A program made the position numbers and the translations under genes. This document shows, piece by piece, positions 7,830 to 15,956 of a DNA stretch of 42,307 nucleotides. Origin of the DNA: CAWBRT01 sp050015355 (lineage in GTDB: Bacteria > Acidobacteriota > Terriglobia > Terriglobales > Acidobacteriaceae). Where the stretch lies: positions 1 to 42,307 of the forward strand of contig JBEKBO010000068.1 of assembly GCA_050015355.1 (NCBI GenBank), written 5' to 3'. The notes below the pieces were generated by a model. That model was not told the DNA's origin. It did no database searches and saw only the letters and a list, made by a program, of their open reading frames with translations. Position 1 is the first letter of the stretch, and the number at the start of each line of letters is the position of its first letter.

Positions 7830-8258
7830 ATGAAGAGGACAACACTCCTGCTTCTTACGGTTCTTTTGTCTTTTGGTGCCGTTGGCGCAAATGCCGAAGA
7901 AAAAAACGATATCTTTTCAAAGGTGGTTGGGACCTGGGAATGGGCAGACCGGGTTGGAACGGCAGAGTCCAATCCTCACACTATCAAATTTATAGATGAA
8001 AACAAGGCTGCAGTTTTCTCGCTTGTGAACCCGATCAAGAGCCAAGACGGTACGACGAAACGTTCATACACCTACAAAGTTCTATACAGTGGTGAACATT
8101 CGATAACTATGTTCCTTGACGGAGAAACGCGAAAGACGGACGCTGGCGATCTCGTTATCTGGGTCCTCATGTTAAAGACCCCAGACGTTTATTGCTGGAG
8201 AAGAACAGACTGGCCGCCTCAGGGCTGTACAAAAGAAGTTCGGCGGGTAAAACCATAG
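7830..8258 (+). CDS. Small secreted protein, unknown function
   Basis: A 142-residue protein with a clear signal peptide (MKRTTLLLLTVLLSFGAVGANA, cleavage likely after residue 22). The mature part has alternating beta-type segments (VVGTWEWADR, TIKFIDENKAAVFSL, SYTYKVLYSGEHSITMF), as in small lipocalin-like or META-type domains. It has two Cys near the end (CWRR and CTKE) that could form a disulfide. I do not recognise a family. GGTGAG precedes the ATG at short spacing. It follows the MBL-fold gene on the same strand after 68 bp and shares its AT-richer codon use, so the two may have arrived together. Confidence 0.65.
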   Translation: MKRTTLLLLTVLLSFGAVGANAEEKNDIFSKVVGTWEWADRVGTAESNPHTIKFIDENKAAVFSLVNPIKSQDGTTKRSYTYKVLYSGEHSITMFLDGETRKTDAGDLVIWVLMLKTPDVYCWRRTDWPPQGCTKEVRRVKP

Positions 8259-8722
8259 ATGGATTTCGTCGCTTGGTGCCCCGTTCTGGCGAAGCTAGGG
8301 CGGGGTAGTCGACGTTCTCGCAGTGCCGATTCGCAACCCCTCTTCCGAGTCCGGATGCTGTGCTGTGATGACGAAACGAAAGCCCCACTCAAGCCAACAG
8401 ATGGCTTGAATGGGCCACCCTTTCCACCCAAGCGTCGCTTGAATGCCCCCAAAGCGCCGCATTTTCGGGGCTGACAAATCGCTCGCGCAATTCTGCAAAT
8501 GGAGTATCATCTCAGCACCGGATTTTCAGGCAATTACCAAGGCTTAGCGGCGACATGCCGCGATGCAAGAAGTGAAGCATGTAGAGGTGCCGCTTGCGCG
8601 CCGGGTACGGACGGAGTGCCCTCCGGCTCGCGGCGCGGGCGCGGCGGTGCAAGCGTAATCATTTAGCGGAAATGAAGCGAAAGCGACTGGTGAACAGGCG
8701 CTGAACGACTTGAGGAGGGGCC
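8259..8722. other. Intergenic region with palindromic repeats
   Basis: 464 bp without a convincing gene. It holds a family A palindrome at 8382-8420 (CCCCACTCAAGCC, loop, GGCTTGAATGGGCC), directly followed by another short palindromic stretch up to about 8470. The part from 8520 to 8722 is very GC-rich around 8590-8650. It ends with the GAGGAGGGG ribosome-binding site of the MFS gene. I see no clear promoter. Confidence 0.6.
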
Positions 8723-10009
8723 GTGGGTACAAGCATCAATACACCTACTAAACAAGAAGAAGTGCAGAAACGAGCGTGGTTTCTAGACCTGAATCGCGCC
8801 GAGAAGAGCACTCTGATCGCAACCTTTGGCGGCTGGGGCCTTGACGGCCTCGATGTCATGGTCTACAGCTTCATCATTCCCAGCCTGATTGCCCTGTGGC
8901 ACATCAGCGCCGGACAGGCAGGCTTGCTGGGCACGGCGACGTTGCTGATCTCGGCGCTGGGCGGATGGCTTGCCGGACTGCTCTCCGATAAGTATGGACG
9001 CACCCGGGTTCTGCAATGGACGGTTCTGTGGTTCTCGCTGTTTACGTTCCTCAGCGGGTTTACGACATCTTTCTGGCAGTTGCTGGTCACCCGCGGATTG
9101 CAAGGCCTCGGCTTCGGTGGTGAGTGGGCCGTGGGCGCGGTTCTGATGGGCGAGACGATTCGCGCCCAACACCGTGGCAAAGCCGTTGGTACGGTGCAGA
9201 GCGGTTGGGCAATCGGTTGGGGATTGGCTGCCATTTGTTACATCGTGCTGTTTGCGCTGCTGCCACAGGCATTAGCCTGGCGCGCAATGTTCTGGATCGG
9301 CATTCTGCCGGCGTTTCTGGTGTTCTACATCCGGCGCCATGTGCCGGAGCCCGATGTCTACGCCAAGACGAAGAAACAAATGGAATCCAAAGGCGAGAGC
9401 AGCCACTTTCTGGAGATCTTTTCGCCCGCCATGCTGCGCACCACACTGCTGACCTCCCTGCTGGCGACCGGCGCCCAGGGCGGATACTATGCGATCACGA
9501 CCTTCCTGCCGACCTTTCTGAAGACCGTGCGCAAGCTCTCGGTGATGAACACCGGCGGATACCTGTGTGTCACTATCGTCGGCGCTTGGGTTGGGTACAT
9601 GGTAGGAGCTTATCTCGCCGATTATCTTGGCCGCAGGCGATCGCTGATTCTATATGCCGCCTGTTCGGCCATTACCGTCACCTGCTACACGTTCCTGCCC
9701 ATCAGCAATACAACGATGCTGGTCCTGGGCTTCCCACTAGGGTTCTTTGTATCAGGAACTTTCAGTCCGATCGGCTCGTTTTTTACCGAGCTGTTTCCTT
9801 CGCGGCTGCGTGGTTCGGGCCAGGGGTTCGCTTACAACTTCGGGCGCGGCGTCGGAGCACTGTTTCCCACGCTGGTCGGCTTTCTCGCGGTGCGAATTAC
9901 CCTGGGAAAAGCGATTGCCGTATTCGGCGTAGCCGCTTACCTGGCGATGATTATAGGGGTCTTGTGCCTTCCCGAGACGAAGGGCAAGGAGCTGAAGGCC
10001 TACGAATAA
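8723..10009 (+). CDS. MFS transporter, organic-acid/H+ symporter type
   Basis: A 428-residue, 12-span major facilitator of the aromatic/organic acid:H+ symporter kind. GWGLDGLDVMVYSF lies in the first span, as in sialate and benzoate-type carriers. GLLSDKYGRTRVL is the conserved loop 2-3 motif and RGLQGLGFGGEWAVGAVLMGE is the loop 4-5 signature. The start is GTG at 8723 with GAGGAGGGG upstream. It stands alone on the plus strand and ends at a strong terminator. The next gene, convergent, encodes a 2-hydroxyacid dehydrogenase, so lactate- or glycolate-like substrates are plausible but unproven. Confidence 0.85.
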   Translation: MGTSINTPTKQEEVQKRAWFLDLNRAEKSTLIATFGGWGLDGLDVMVYSFIIPSLIALWHISAGQAGLLGTATLLISALGGWLAGLLSDKYGRTRVLQWTVLWFSLFTFLSGFTTSFWQLLVTRGLQGLGFGGEWAVGAVLMGETIRAQHRGKAVGTVQSGWAIGWGLAAICYIVLFALLPQALAWRAMFWIGILPAFLVFYIRRHVPEPDVYAKTKKQMESKGESSHFLEIFSPAMLRTTLLTSLLATGAQGGYYAITTFLPTFLKTVRKLSVMNTGGYLCVTIVGAWVGYMVGAYLADYLGRRRSLILYAACSAITVTCYTFLPISNTTMLVLGFPLGFFVSGTFSPIGSFFTELFPSRLRGSGQGFAYNFGRGVGALFPTLVGFLAVRITLGKAIAVFGVAAYLAMIIGVLCLPETKGKELKAYE

Positions 10010-10095
10010 AGCCTCTCACCCCAGCAACGGCGAAAGCGGCCATTGTCGGGGACTCCGGTGAGCGGTCTCCCGCTCTTCACCGCGGCCATGAATAC

Positions 10096-10131
10096 CCGCC
10101 GGAAGCCAATGTGGCTTACCGGCGGTTTTTT
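10096..10131 (+). terminator. Rho-independent terminator of the MFS gene
   Basis: The stem CCGCCGG-A-AGCC pairs with GGCT-TA-CCGGCGG and is followed by six T residues. It lies 90 bp after the MFS stop. A family B palindrome (10017-10061) sits between the gene and the terminator. Confidence 0.8.
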
Positions 10132-10274
10132 ACTGCGCGTGATACCAATGCGGAGGACTCCCACATCTGCTTACTGCGGCAGATGTGGGGCACCAGCCGG
10201 CGGTTTTTTACTGCGTGTGATACCAATGCGGAGGACTCCCACATCTGCTTACTTCGGCAGATGTGGGGCACCAG
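10119..10274. repeat. Two 78-bp tandem repeats
   Basis: Units 10119-10196 and 10197-10274 are near-identical (two differences seen). Each starts with CCGGCGGTTTTTTACTGC, the 3' arm and T-tract of the terminator at 10096-10131, so the duplication copied half of that hairpin. Each also contains a palindrome, CCCACATCTGC and GCAGATGTGGG. They fill most of the 305-bp gap between the convergent MFS and dehydrogenase genes. Confidence 0.85.
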
Positions 10275-10314
10275 CACCGGCGCGTCTCGCATGGCCCGTC
10301 ACCGCGCACCATCG

Positions 10315-13164
10315 CTACGCGTCATTGAGCATCTGCGCCAGGTGCTGGACGCGGGTTCCGGGGCAGAAGTGGCGTATCTGCGAGCGGCATGAATAGCCAT
10401 CGGCGATAACGACCGCTTCCGGTCCGCTGTTGCGAATCGCCGGCAACAGCACGCGTTCGGCCAGCGCGCGCGACATCTCATAGCGCTGCTGGTCATAACC
10501 GAAAGCGCCGGCCAGTCCGCAGCAACTTGCTTCCAGCACGTCCAGTTTCAAGCCCTCCATGCGCCGAAGCAGATTGATCTCCGTATCCATGCCCACGATG
10601 GCGCGGTGATGGCAGTGTCCCTGAAGCAGCGCCGTGGCGTTTCGCGCCGGTGGCGTGAAGGCGGAAAGCTCGCGGGTTACGAACTCCTCGAACATGAACG
10701 ACTGGCGAGACAGGGCCAGCGCAACCGGATCGTTCGGGTACAGCCGGAGCAGTTCGTCGCGGAAGGTGAGAATGCAGCCGGGCTCCAGTCCGATGATCGG
10801 CGTGCCGCGTTCAATGTGCGGAGCGAGCACCTGCATAACCTTGGCAAGCTGCTGCTTGGCCTCGTCGAGCATGCCCTGATCGTAGAGCGGACGCCCGCAG
10901 CAAACGTATCGCGAGGGCACCACCACCTTGCAACCGGCGCGTTCGAGCACTTCGACGGCGGAGATGGCGACCTCCGGGTCGAAGAAATTATTGAAGGTAT
11001 CGGTGAAGAGCACAACTTCGCGTCCCTCGCGCGGCTGCTTGTGCGCGGCGAACCACTCGCGAAAGCTGCGCGCGGCAAAGCGAGGCAGCGGACGATCTTG
11101 GTGCAGGCCCAAGGCGTTTTTTGCCACGCTGCCCAGCAGCGAAGCTGAAATGGCATTGGCGAGCGCGGGAACCTTGGCGGCCAGCGGCGCCCATTCATAA
11201 ATTTTGCCGAAGAGCTTGGCCCTCAGCGGACGAGAATGCTCTTGATAGTAATGGTGGAGGAACTCCGCTTTGTAGATGGCCATGTCCACCGTCGCCGAAC
11301 ACTCCGACTTGCAGCTCTTGCAAGACAGGCACATTTCCATGCTTTCGCGAATGGCTTCGTCGGCGAAACCGCCGGGGAATATCTCTCCATTGATCGCCTC
11401 GAAGAGCATGTGAATGCGCCCGCGAGTGGAGAAGGCTTCATCGCGCGTGGCCTTGAACGACGGACACATGGCGCCGGCGTCCAGCCTGCGGCATTTGCCA
11501 ATGCCGACGCAGCGCGAGAAGGCGCCGCCGATGCCGCCATCGGAGCTGAAGTCAAACATGGTTGGAATCTGTTGCGGATGGTAGCTCGCCATCCGCAGGA
11601 AAGAGTGCAGCAGATGAGCATCCACGATGATGCCGGGGTTCATGCGGCGATCGGGATCGAAGATGTCTTTGAATTCGCGGAACACGTCCATCATCTCGGG
11701 GCCGAACATTTTAGGCAGCAGCTCCGAGCGTGCAATGCCGTCGCCATGCTCGCCGGAGTTCGAGCCTCCGAACTCGGCAATCAGTTCGCTCATGTCGAGC
11801 ATGGCGCGATGAAAGGTTTCGACGCCCTGCGGGGTGCTGAAGTCAAAGGCCACGCGGCCGTGCACGCAGCCTTCGCCGAAGTGTCCCTGGAACATGTTGA
11901 CCGTCAGGTTGTGCCGCTTCAGGAGCTGATCGAAGCGGCGCAGATACTCGCCAAGACGATTCGGATGGACGGCGAAGTCTTCAGCTCCGGGCCAGCCACG
12001 GGGCACGCCTTCGCGCGGCGCGCCTGAGCCAAGACCGGACTCGCGCAATCCCCAAACCGCATTGCGCTCCTGGGGCGCGGAGAACAACGCCACCCCGGCA
12101 ACGCCCTTGGCTTGTTTGGCCCGCGAGACGAGTTCCTCGCCCCGTGTGCGCGCCTCGTCGACGGTCGCGCCGCCCAGCTCGACGATCAAGTAGCTTCGGC
12201 CCGGAGGCAGCAGCTTGACCGAGGTCCAACCCTTTTCCAGCCAAAAGTCAACCAGGTAGTGATCGAAGGCTTCGACCGCTTCGGGCTTGTGTTCAAGCAC
12301 CATCGGGACGTGATCGCCCGCCAGGAAAATGTCATCGAAGCCGAGCACCACGAGCACCAGCTCTTTGGGCTTGGGCACAAGCTGCACGGTGGCGTTGAGC
12401 ACGAGCGCGAGCGTGCCCTCCGACCCGGTGACCGCGCGCGCCAGGTTGAAGCGGTTTTCCGGCAGCAGCTCGTCGAGGTTGTAGCCGGAGACGCGCCGCG
12501 GAATTCGCGGATAGCGGGCGCGGATGAGGCCGGCATGCTGTTGCGCTATCGCCTGCGCGCGGCCGTAAATTTCCGCCGTGCGCCCGCCGCTGGCAAGGGC
12601 GATGCGGATGGTCTCGGCGGTGTTCGGGCCAAGCGTCAGCCGCGTGCCGTCGTAGAGCACGACATCGAGATCGACTAGGTTGTCGGAGGTCTTGCCATAG
12701 GCGGCAGAATGCGCGCCGCAGGAGTTGTTGCCGATCATTCCACCAAGGGTGCAGCGATCCTTGGTGGCGGGGTCGGGCGGAAAAAACAGGCCGAACTTGC
12801 CCGCTTCGGTGTTCAGGATGCTCTGCACCACTCCGGGCTGCACCACGGCGGTTCGCCGCTCGGGATCGATCGAGGTGATCTCCGCCATGTAGCGGGAGAA
12901 GTCCAGCACCAGAGCGGTGTTGCAGGAGTTTCCGCTGAGGCTGGTGCCGCCGCCGCGCGCCACGATGGGCACCTGATTCTCGCGCGCCAGCGCCAGGGTG
13001 TTGATGACATCCTGCTCATGGCGCGGGCAAACCACCCCGACGGGAACTTGCCGATAGTTGGAAGCGTCGGTGGAATATACCGCGAGAGACCTGGCATCAA
13101 AACGGACATCGCCTTCAAGAACTCGTTTTAATTCCGACTCAAAACTGGCTACGGATGAAGACAT
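10315..13164 (-). CDS. FAD/Fe-S 2-hydroxyacid dehydrogenase (D-lactate/glycolate type)
   Basis: A 949-residue fusion of a GlcD-like FAD subunit and a GlcF-like Fe-S subunit. The FAD-binding (PCMH) domain has PIVARGGGTSLSGNS near residues 67-80. The FAD-oxidase C-terminal domain follows (SGEHGDGIAR). Then come Cys-rich segments CVGIGKC...MCPSF near 550 and CLSCKSCKSEC near 611, and two CCG-type domains (CCGRPLYDQG near 755, CCGLAGAFGYD near 880). This matches the YdiJ/DLD class, which oxidises D-lactate or a similar 2-hydroxyacid and passes electrons to the respiratory chain. The start at 13164 is supported by the normal N-terminus. It converges with the MFS gene. Substrate is inferred from family only. 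Confidence 0.88.
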   Translation of the reverse strand: MSSSVASFESELKRVLEGDVRFDARSLAVYSTDASNYRQVPVGVVCPRHEQDVINTLALARENQVPIVARGGGTSLSGNSCNTALVLDFSRYMAEITSIDPERRTAVVQPGVVQSILNTEAGKFGLFFPPDPATKDRCTLGGMIGNNSCGAHSAAYGKTSDNLVDLDVVLYDGTRLTLGPNTAETIRIALASGGRTAEIYGRAQAIAQQHAGLIRARYPRIPRRVSGYNLDELLPENRFNLARAVTGSEGTLALVLNATVQLVPKPKELVLVVLGFDDIFLAGDHVPMVLEHKPEAVEAFDHYLVDFWLEKGWTSVKLLPPGRSYLIVELGGATVDEARTRGEELVSRAKQAKGVAGVALFSAPQERNAVWGLRESGLGSGAPREGVPRGWPGAEDFAVHPNRLGEYLRRFDQLLKRHNLTVNMFQGHFGEGCVHGRVAFDFSTPQGVETFHRAMLDMSELIAEFGGSNSGEHGDGIARSELLPKMFGPEMMDVFREFKDIFDPDRRMNPGIIVDAHLLHSFLRMASYHPQQIPTMFDFSSDGGIGGAFSRCVGIGKCRRLDAGAMCPSFKATRDEAFSTRGRIHMLFEAINGEIFPGGFADEAIRESMEMCLSCKSCKSECSATVDMAIYKAEFLHHYYQEHSRPLRAKLFGKIYEWAPLAAKVPALANAISASLLGSVAKNALGLHQDRPLPRFAARSFREWFAAHKQPREGREVVLFTDTFNNFFDPEVAISAVEVLERAGCKVVVPSRYVCCGRPLYDQGMLDEAKQQLAKVMQVLAPHIERGTPIIGLEPGCILTFRDELLRLYPNDPVALALSRQSFMFEEFVTRELSAFTPPARNATALLQGHCHHRAIVGMDTEINLLRRMEGLKLDVLEASCCGLAGAFGYDQQRYEMSRALAERVLLPAIRNSGPEAVVIADGYSCRSQIRHFCPGTRVQHLAQMLNDA

Positions 13165-13365
13165 TAGGGCCCCGATTTTCGAACATCGCTATAAGAATTC
13201 AGGTATAGAGAAAGTATAGAGCAGCAGCGGCTCGGAAGCGACTTATTGATGCGCGGTGGCGGTCAGCTGAAGTATCACCTTTGGAGTCTGGATAAAGTGG
13301 TGGGAAAATTGGACAACGCGGCTATAGCGCTTCCCCGGTAGGTATATTCCGACATAAACTCAGGC

Positions 13366-13456
13366 TGTCATGGCGAGCGAAGTCGAGCCACCTTTTGTTT
13401 CTGCTACCGGAAAACAAAGGGTGGCTCCACTCCGCTTCGCTCCGGTCGCCATGACA
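13366..13456. repeat. Dispersed palindromic repeat, family D, copy 1
   Basis: Outer arms TGTCATGGCGAGCGAAG and GGTCGCCATGACA, with inner arms CCACCTTTTGTTT and AAACAAAGGGTGG. A longer relative is at 31905-32059, and part of the same sequence recurs at 15781-15863. It lies in the 757-bp gap between the dehydrogenase and the GT-C-like gene. Confidence 0.85.
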
Positions 13457-13514
13457 TCCTCTTTGGAATCTGGATACACCAACATCGGGACCACTCTAAT
13501 CAGGAGGCGCGGAA

Positions 13515-13732
13515 ATGTTCTCACTAGTAAGGCTCGCTCTTGTAACTTGCGCGTTTTACATCGGAATAGCTTTACTTAACTTATACAAGCAGTATTGTTC
13601 GGGATTACGGCCTGGAAGGGCGGCGTTTTCTACACGGTTAATTTGTGGGGCTGGGGTCTCGTATTCGGTATTGTTTGGTTGATTTCATTTGTTCTGGCCT
13701 GGCGGCTCATGGTTGTTCCGTTGTTCAAGTAA
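13515..13732 (+). pseudogene. Small membrane-protein gene with apparent frameshift
   Basis: The ATG at 13515 follows AGGAGGCGCGGAA, a strong ribosome-binding site, and encodes MFSLVRLALVTCAFYIGIALL, a membrane helix. The frame then loses its hydrophobic character. A second frame, open from about 13580, encodes FGITAWKGGVFYTVN and a second clear membrane helix (FGIVWLISFVLAWRLMVVPLF), ending at TAA 13730-13732. One missing base near 13575-13580 would join them into a 72-residue, two-helix protein. Either the gene is broken or the sequence has a one-base error. The family is unknown. Confidence 0.5.
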
Positions 13733-13765
13733 GTCAAGACTGACCCACTACCATCCCGCCAGAAA

Positions 13766-13838
13766 CTACCCCACGTTAGCCCAATCACCCCAGCGAGCGG
13801 GGCTCGCCGGGGACCCCGATGGGCGAACGTGGGGCACC
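13766..13838. repeat. Palindrome nested inside a palindrome
   Basis: Outer arms CCCCACGTTAGCCCA and TGGGCGAACGTGGGG pair at 14 of 15 positions. Their loop contains a complete family B element (13786-13818: CACCCCAGCGAGC, GGGGCTCGCCGGGGACCCCG). This looks like one mobile palindrome inserted in another. The rest of the gap (13457-13514 and 13839-13921) shows nothing further. Confidence 0.85.
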
Positions 13839-13921
13839 TTCGAACCTCTCGCCAGCACCAATGAAAGTTCGAATTCTCTGGTGTTTGTTTCCGTTCGGCG
13901 AGATATTCTGGAACCAGCCTC

Positions 13922-15709
13922 ATGCCGCACACGGAACTTTTTCCTTTTCTGCGTCTGTTCGACGGGCGTTACCTTGACCCGCGCGTCCACGTCTGGTGGC
14001 TGGAGGCATCGTTCTGGATTCTCGCCCTGCTGGTGGCGTTTCCGCTGTTGAAATGTGGGAGAATCTGCGCGCGCATGGAAGCCGCGTGGCGGCACGCGAG
14101 TCGCCGCCGAGTGGTCTCGATGCTGGCGCCGGGGCTTCTGGTCATCGTGCTGCGCCTGGCGCTGTTGCCGCTGATCCCCGTGCCCGCGCCGGAGATTCAT
14201 GACGAGTTCAGCTATTTGCTTGGGGCGGAGACATTCGCCGCCGGGAGACTCACCAATCCCACGCCGGACGCGTGGCAGCACTTCGAGACTTTTCATGTCA
14301 ACCTGCGGCCGAGCTACCACTCGATGTATCCGCCGTCGCAGTTTCTTTTTCCCGCGCTCGGTATCCTGCTGGCCAAGCATGCGTGGATCGGCGTACTGCT
14401 CGGCGTGGCCGTCATGTGTTCGGCGATTACCTGGATGCTGCAAGGGTGGGCGCCCGCGCACTGGGCTTTGCTCGGCGGCTTGTGGGCGGCGCTGCGCTTC
14501 GGCATCTTCTCCTATTGGGTGAACTCCTATTGGGGTGGCGCGATGGCCGCCACGGCGGGCGCGCTGGTGCTGGGAGCGGTGGCGCGCATTCTGCGCTCGT
14601 GCCGGACCGGCAAGGCCAGAGTGAAAGACGGTGTTCTGCTGGCGCTTGGGCTCGTCCTGCTGGCCAACAGCAGACCGCTGGAGGGATTGCTTTTCAGCCT
14701 GCCTTTGCTGGGTTACCTGGTGGTGAGAATCGTTCGTTGCGACGCCGGCTTGCGTGGCAAACTGTTTTCGCGGATTGCGCTTCCGGCGGGGCTATTGTTG
14801 CTGGCGGGCGCGGCCTGGATGGCGTGCTACGACAGCCGCACGGTGGGCAATCCGTGGACCATGCCCTACATGGTGAACCACGCGGAGTATCACGTGTCCA
14901 AGCCGTTTCTCGGGCAGGCGCGGAACCCCATTCCGGCTTACAGGCACGACAGCATGCGCCGCTTCTACGTCATTCACGAGCTGCCGGACTACCTGGACTC
15001 GCAGAGCTTCTGGGGAGTTCGCCAGATAGTGGCGCGGAATGCCGCAATCGTTTACGTTTTCTTCCTCTGTCCGGTTGGATTGTTGATGTTGGCCGGTTGG
15101 CTTCGGATGCTGCGGCCCGCCCCAACACGCGCAACTACGGCGCGCGTCGGGGTCCCCGGCCCGGCGCAAGCGATGATTGCCGTCTCCGCCGTGGCTGCCG
15201 TTGTTCCATCAGTGGTTGGGCTCTGGCCTCCGCACGGGCACTACGCGGCGCCCGCCACAGGGGCGTTCATCCTGGTTGGGCTGGTTGGGTTGCGGCTGCT
15301 AAGGACGGCGAAAGTGCGCGGCGCAAGAATCGGGGTTGCGCTTTCGCGGGCCGTGGTAATCCTGCTAGCGGTTGCGCTGCTGGCCGCCGCGTCGGCGAAG
15401 ATCATGGACCCGTTTGAGCTCAATGCCGCCGGGCCGAATTCGCCCTTGCCCCTGCGTATCGAACGCGAGCGTATTGAAAGTCAGCTTTCGCGCAGCGAGG
15501 GCCGGCACCTGGTGATCGTTTTCTACGGTCCCAGGGACATTCCCGGCGAGGAATGGATCGCCAACAAACCCGATCCGCGCTCGGCCAAAATCATCTGGGC
15601 GCGCGACATGGGGACGGCGAAGAACGAGGAGCTGATCAGGGCCTATCCGGGGCGGCACGTCTGGTTTGCCAATCACAGCGCCCCGTGGGGGCAACTACGG
15701 CATTATTAG
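13922..15709 (+). CDS. Polytopic membrane protein, GT-C glycosyltransferase-like
   Basis: A 595-residue protein with about ten or more hydrophobic spans. After the second span is PAPEIHDEFSYLLGAETFAAGRLTNPTP; an acidic pair in the first large periplasmic loop is typical of GT-C (ArnT/PMT-like) glycosyltransferases that use lipid-linked sugars. SMYPPSQFLFPALG and YWVNSYWGGAMAA also fit this type. The C-terminal part (residues about 490-595) is soluble and may be extracytoplasmic. The ATG at 13922 lacks a good ribosome-binding site, so the start is uncertain. A 41-bp palindromic repeat copy is embedded in frame at 15120-15160. Donor and acceptor are unknown. Confidence 0.65.
   Translation: MPHTELFPFLRLFDGRYLDPRVHVWWLEASFWILALLVAFPLLKCGRICARMEAAWRHASRRRVVSMLAPGLLVIVLRLALLPLIPVPAPEIHDEFSYLLGAETFAAGRLTNPTPDAWQHFETFHVNLRPSYHSMYPPSQFLFPALGILLAKHAWIGVLLGVAVMCSAITWMLQGWAPAHWALLGGLWAALRFGIFSYWVNSYWGGAMAATAGALVLGAVARILRSCRTGKARVKDGVLLALGLVLLANSRPLEGLLFSLPLLGYLVVRIVRCDAGLRGKLFSRIALPAGLLLLAGAAWMACYDSRTVGNPWTMPYMVNHAEYHVSKPFLGQARNPIPAYRHDSMRRFYVIHELPDYLDSQSFWGVRQIVARNAAIVYVFFLCPVGLLMLAGWLRMLRPAPTRATTARVGVPGPAQAMIAVSAVAAVVPSVVGLWPPHGHYAAPATGAFILVGLVGLRLLRTAKVRGARIGVALSRAVVILLAVALLAAASAKIMDPFELNAAGPNSPLPLRIERERIESQLSRSEGRHLVIVFYGPRDIPGEEWIANKPDPRSAKIIWARDMGTAKNEELIRAYPGRHVWFANHSAPWGQLRHY
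15120..15160. repeat. Family B palindrome inside a coding region
   Basis: The sequence CCCCAACACGCGCAAC, a short loop, then GCGCGTCGGGGTCCCCGG closely matches the intergenic copy at 25920-25960 (inverted). Here it is read through in frame as PTRATTARVGVPG (about residues 400-413), in a hydrophilic loop between membrane spans. The gene stays open on both sides. Confidence 0.75.
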
Positions 15710-15956
15710 GAGAGCAGTTCCCGAGTTGCTGTATTCCGTCCGCGGGAAAAACACAAGATCCCTCCACTCCGTGCCCGAACAGTTTCTTACTTGTCGAGCG
15801 CAATGTCGAGTACGCAGCTTGGCTGCTCCGGCCACGGGCGCTCGGCACTCCGGTCGGGATGACGTCTCCAAATCTATGTGGCCGGGCAGTCACACAACCA
15901 GGGAATTGGTTTAAGGCTGGAGGAGCAGAACCATCCAGAAGCGGGCGGTCGAGCGA
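15710..15956. repeat. Intergenic repeat, part of family D
   Basis: The stretch 15781-15863 (including CAGCTTGGCTGCTCCGGCCA and GCGCTCGGCACTCCGGTCG) matches 31985-32055, and a piece is found inverted at 24885-24915. The remainder of this 247-bp gap between convergent genes shows no gene or clear terminator. Confidence 0.7.
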
